The notes under the pieces: generated by a model
Databases searched by the model: none
What the model was told of the DNA's origin: nothing
What the model saw: only the letters and a program-made list of their open reading frames with translations
Part shown: positions 5,937-7,662 of the stretch, in pieces
How the letters are laid out: each line of letters begins with the position of its first letter
Numbering within the stretch: the first letter of the stretch is position 1
Origin: Neisseriaceae bacterium
GTDB lineage: Bacteria > Pseudomonadota > Gammaproteobacteria > Burkholderiales > UBA11063
Reading direction: 5' to 3'
DNA: 7,662 nt
Assembly (NCBI GenBank): GCA_947470205.1
Contig: CANISK010000066.1
Coordinates: 1 to 7,662 of the forward strand
Program-made: the position numbers and the translations under genes

Positions 5937-7464
5937 TCTTAGCCCTTATCAATTAGATATAGTAATTAATATCCTAAAAAATCATGTACCTAAATGTGAA
6001 GTAAGAGCATTTGGCTCACGCTATAAATGGACGGCAAAAGATTATTCGGATTTAGATTTGGTCGTAGTTGGTAATAAAAAACTTGATAAAAAAATAATTT
6101 ATGATTTGCAAGAATCTTTTAGCGAGTCTGAATTACCAATACGAGTGGACGTTTTAGATTGGCACGCAATATCAGATGAATTTAAACAGATAATCAATCA
6201 AGGCTATGAGGTGATACAAAAGAAAACAATCCAATTACCAGATGACTGGGAAGTAAAAAAGATTTTAGAAGTTGGAAAAATAATTACAGACAAAGCCCCA
6301 TCATGTAAAAATCCAGAATATTGGGGCAGCATTATGGATTTTATTACACCATCATATTATAACAATAATAAAAAATTAGGTAATGTGGCACGCAAATTAT
6401 CACAATTTGGCATAAATGCATTATCTAAAAATATTATACCAAAAAATAATGTTATGATTACTTGCATAGGTTCTGATATGGGCAAAATAGCAATTAATAG
6501 TAATGATTGCCTTACAAATCAACAAATTAACTCAATAGTTATTAATTTGAATCTTGCTGATGTGGATTTTATATATTATTTAATGTGTTACAATTATAAT
6601 AAATTACGCAATTTGGCTTCTGGTGGTACAACAATGCCAATTATTAATAAAACAACATTTGAAAATATTAAAATAAATTTACCTCCACTTGCAACACAAA
6701 ACCAAATTGCATCAATACTATCTGTGATTGATGAAAAAATAAACATCAATAATCAAATTAATAAAAAGCTGGAAGAAATTGCCCAAGCGGTATTTAAGCA
6801 ATGGTTTGTTGATTTTAATTTCCCCGATGAAAATGGAACTCCGTATAAAGATTCTGGGGGTTCTATGATTGATAGTGAACTTGGCAAAATCCCTAAAGAT
6901 TGGAGTGCTAACAAGATTACAAATATAATTAATCGTGAAAACATTTCTTATAAATGCGATAAAAAAGATTTACATAATAATGGAAATACCTGTATTATTG
7001 ACCAAGGCAAGAACGGGTTGTATGGCTTCACCAATAGAGCCCCTGATTTTATTGCAACCTATGAAAATCCAGTAATAGTTTTTACAAATCATACTTGTAA
7101 TTTTTGGTTTGTTGATTATCCGTTTTGTGCTATACAAAATATTTTACCTTTTAGGGGAAGGTGTGGCTATGATGAATATTTTATATACTATTTAACAAAA
7201 GGAAGTATGAAATGCACTGAATATAAGGGGTATTGGCGTAATTTTGTCGCTAAAAATTTTATTATTCCAAATACTATGATGGCAAATAAATTTAGTCAAA
7301 TTGCTAAAATAATCTTAAATCAAATATCTCAAATGAATAAAGAGATAAAGATATTGCAACAAATTCTGGATACATTATTACCAAAGCTCATGTCAGGTGA
7401 GATTGACGTGAACAGTAACCGTCATTGCGAGGAGCAAAGCTCAGTTGCAATCTCACAGAAATAG
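5929..7464 (+). CDS. hsdS: MNT nucleotidyltransferase fused to type I specificity subunit HsdS
   Basis: This 511-residue protein has two parts. Residues 1 to about 98 are a minimal nucleotidyltransferase (HI0073/MntA type) with the complete GSX10DXD motif (Gly29, Ser30, Asp41, Asp43) and a likely third acidic residue at Asp74 in RVDVLDW. Its end, GYEVIQ, is where stand-alone family members usually stop. The HsdS part starts at once with LPDDWEVKKI (103-112) and has no Met of its own. It has target-recognition domain 1 (about 107-250), a central conserved helix (LPPLATQNQIASILSVIDEKI from 251 through KQWFVDF), a second domain entry GKIPKDW ending at Trp325, recognition domain 2 (about 325-455) and the distal helix ending LLPKLMSGEIDV (483-494). 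Residues 495-511 are repeat-derived. The HsdS moiety is full length. Expected roles are DNA recognition for HsdM plus AMPylation of the HEPN partner. The fusion could still be a natural or assembly-derived in-frame joining of two genes. Confidence 0.88.
   Translation: MIDLSPYQLDIVINILKNHVPKCEVRAFGSRYKWTAKDYSDLDLVVVGNKKLDKKIIYDLQESFSESELPIRVDVLDWHAISDEFKQIINQGYEVIQKKTIQLPDDWEVKKILEVGKIITDKAPSCKNPEYWGSIMDFITPSYYNNNKKLGNVARKLSQFGINALSKNIIPKNNVMITCIGSDMGKIAINSNDCLTNQQINSIVINLNLADVDFIYYLMCYNYNKLRNLASGGTTMPIINKTTFENIKINLPPLATQNQIASILSVIDEKININNQINKKLEEIAQAVFKQWFVDFNFPDENGTPYKDSGGSMIDSELGKIPKDWSANKITNIINRENISYKCDKKDLHNNGNTCIIDQGKNGLYGFTNRAPDFIATYENPVIVFTNHTCNFWFVDYPFCAIQNILPFRGRCGYDEYFIYYLTKGSMKCTEYKGYWRNFVAKNFIIPNTMMANKFSQIAKIILNQISQMNKEIKILQQILDTLLPKLMSGEIDVNSNRHCEEQSSVAISQK
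7421..7456 (+). repeat. GTCATTGCGAGGAGC-type repeat inside the 3' end of the hsdS frame
   Basis: The stretch starting GTCATTGCGAGGAGCAAAGC and ending GCAATCTCAC is a member of a second common palindromic repeat type, usually seen translated as HCEEQSxVAI. Here it lies in frame and supplies the last residues of the MNT-HsdS protein (RHCEEQSSVAISQK), beyond the conserved HsdS ending. It is recognised from general familiarity with such repeats in intracellular Proteobacteria; no second copy is in the window. Confidence 0.65.
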
Positions 7465-7483
7465 CTGGTTAAAGTGAAAAATA

Positions 7484-7630
7484 CGCAGTTTTTTGTCATT
7501 CCCGCGCAGTTTTTTGTCATTCCAGCGCAGTTTTATGTCATTCCCGCGCAGTTTTATGTCATTCCCGCGCAGTTTTATGTCATTCCCGCGCAGTTTTATG
7601 TCATTCCCGCGCAGTTTTATGTCATTCCCG
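7484..7630. repeat. Seven-unit 21-bp tandem repeat array
   Basis: Seven consecutive 21-bp units begin CGCAGTTTT and end GTCATTCCCG (7484-7504, 7505-7525, 7526-7546, 7547-7567, 7568-7588, 7589-7609, 7610-7630). Units 1 and 2 have six T residues where units 3-7 have TTTTAT, and unit 2 ends CCAG rather than CCCG. The last five are identical, suggesting recent expansion. The reverse complement matches the 21-bp variant unit at 5386-5406. Because 21 is a multiple of three, the minus strand reads as repeated LRGNDIK and stays open, but I see no evidence that it is a gene. Confidence 0.95.
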
Positions 7631-7643
7631 CGCAGGCGGGAAT
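7624..7643. repeat. Palindromic parent unit at the end of the tandem array
   Basis: ATTCCCGC (7624-7631) pairs perfectly with GCGGGAAT (7636-7643) around GCAG. This is the complete hairpin form of the repeat, whereas the units before it carry only the left half. The array therefore appears to have grown from one arm of a palindromic element. A transcript of hsdS would form this stem, but no T-run follows, so a terminator is not claimed. Confidence 0.75.
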
Positions 7644-7662
7644 CTAGTAGGTGCAACATGAT

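Noticed and set aside
7453..7659. Minus-strand 68-codon frame of LRGNDIK repeats as a gene
   Set aside because: It is wholly explained by the 21-bp palindromic repeat array, whose period is a multiple of three; there is no ribosome site and no domain outside the repeat.

Overview
This is an AT-rich bacterial window. It carries several copies of a palindromic intergenic repeat family (cores GTCATTCCCGCG and GTCATTGCGAGGAGC, which translate as ...RLRGND... or ...HCEEQSSVAI...). From general knowledge, such repeats are frequent in host-associated Proteobacteria (Rickettsiales, Holosporales, Legionellales-type genomes). A purine-type permease and two unrecognised Lys/Asn-rich proteins fit that picture. 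The order or genus cannot be fixed from the sequence. All confident genes are on the + strand and use the standard code.

Layout. Positions 1-209 are an AT-rich control region with a good sigma70-like promoter and a perfect 12-bp inverted repeat. Next come two unrecognised reading frames (210-830 and about 788-2050). They overlap in different frames, and the second lacks a credible start, so they are most likely one frameshifted gene. Positions 2051-2427 are a gap with one degraded repeat hairpin, a possible 39-codon minus-strand frame and a 14-bp palindrome. An NCS2/AzgA-type nucleobase permease (2428-3732) is followed after only 16 bases by hsdM (3749-5251), the m6A methyltransferase subunit of a type I restriction-modification system. 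Positions 5252-5516 are filled with palindromic repeats. They are followed by a HEPN-fold HI0074/HepT-type gene (5517-5936) and, overlapping it by 8 bases, a fused gene (5929-7464) encoding an MNT nucleotidyltransferase joined in frame to a complete two-domain HsdS specificity subunit. The window ends in a 7-unit, 21-bp tandem array of the same repeat family in the opposite orientation.

How the genes work together. HsdM plus HsdS should form a sequence-specific adenine methyltransferase. HsdR is not in the window. HEPN and MNT proteins normally form a toxin-antitoxin pair in which the MNT enzyme neutralises the HEPN RNase. Both signature motifs are intact here (RX4HXY in HEPN, GSX10DXD in MNT). 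The most striking feature is that the antitoxin is physically part of the specificity subunit. The inferred possibility is that toxin control is tied to the integrity or activity of the type I complex, a guard arrangement analogous in logic to PrrC with EcoprrI. That is a hypothesis; the domain architecture itself is read directly from the sequence.
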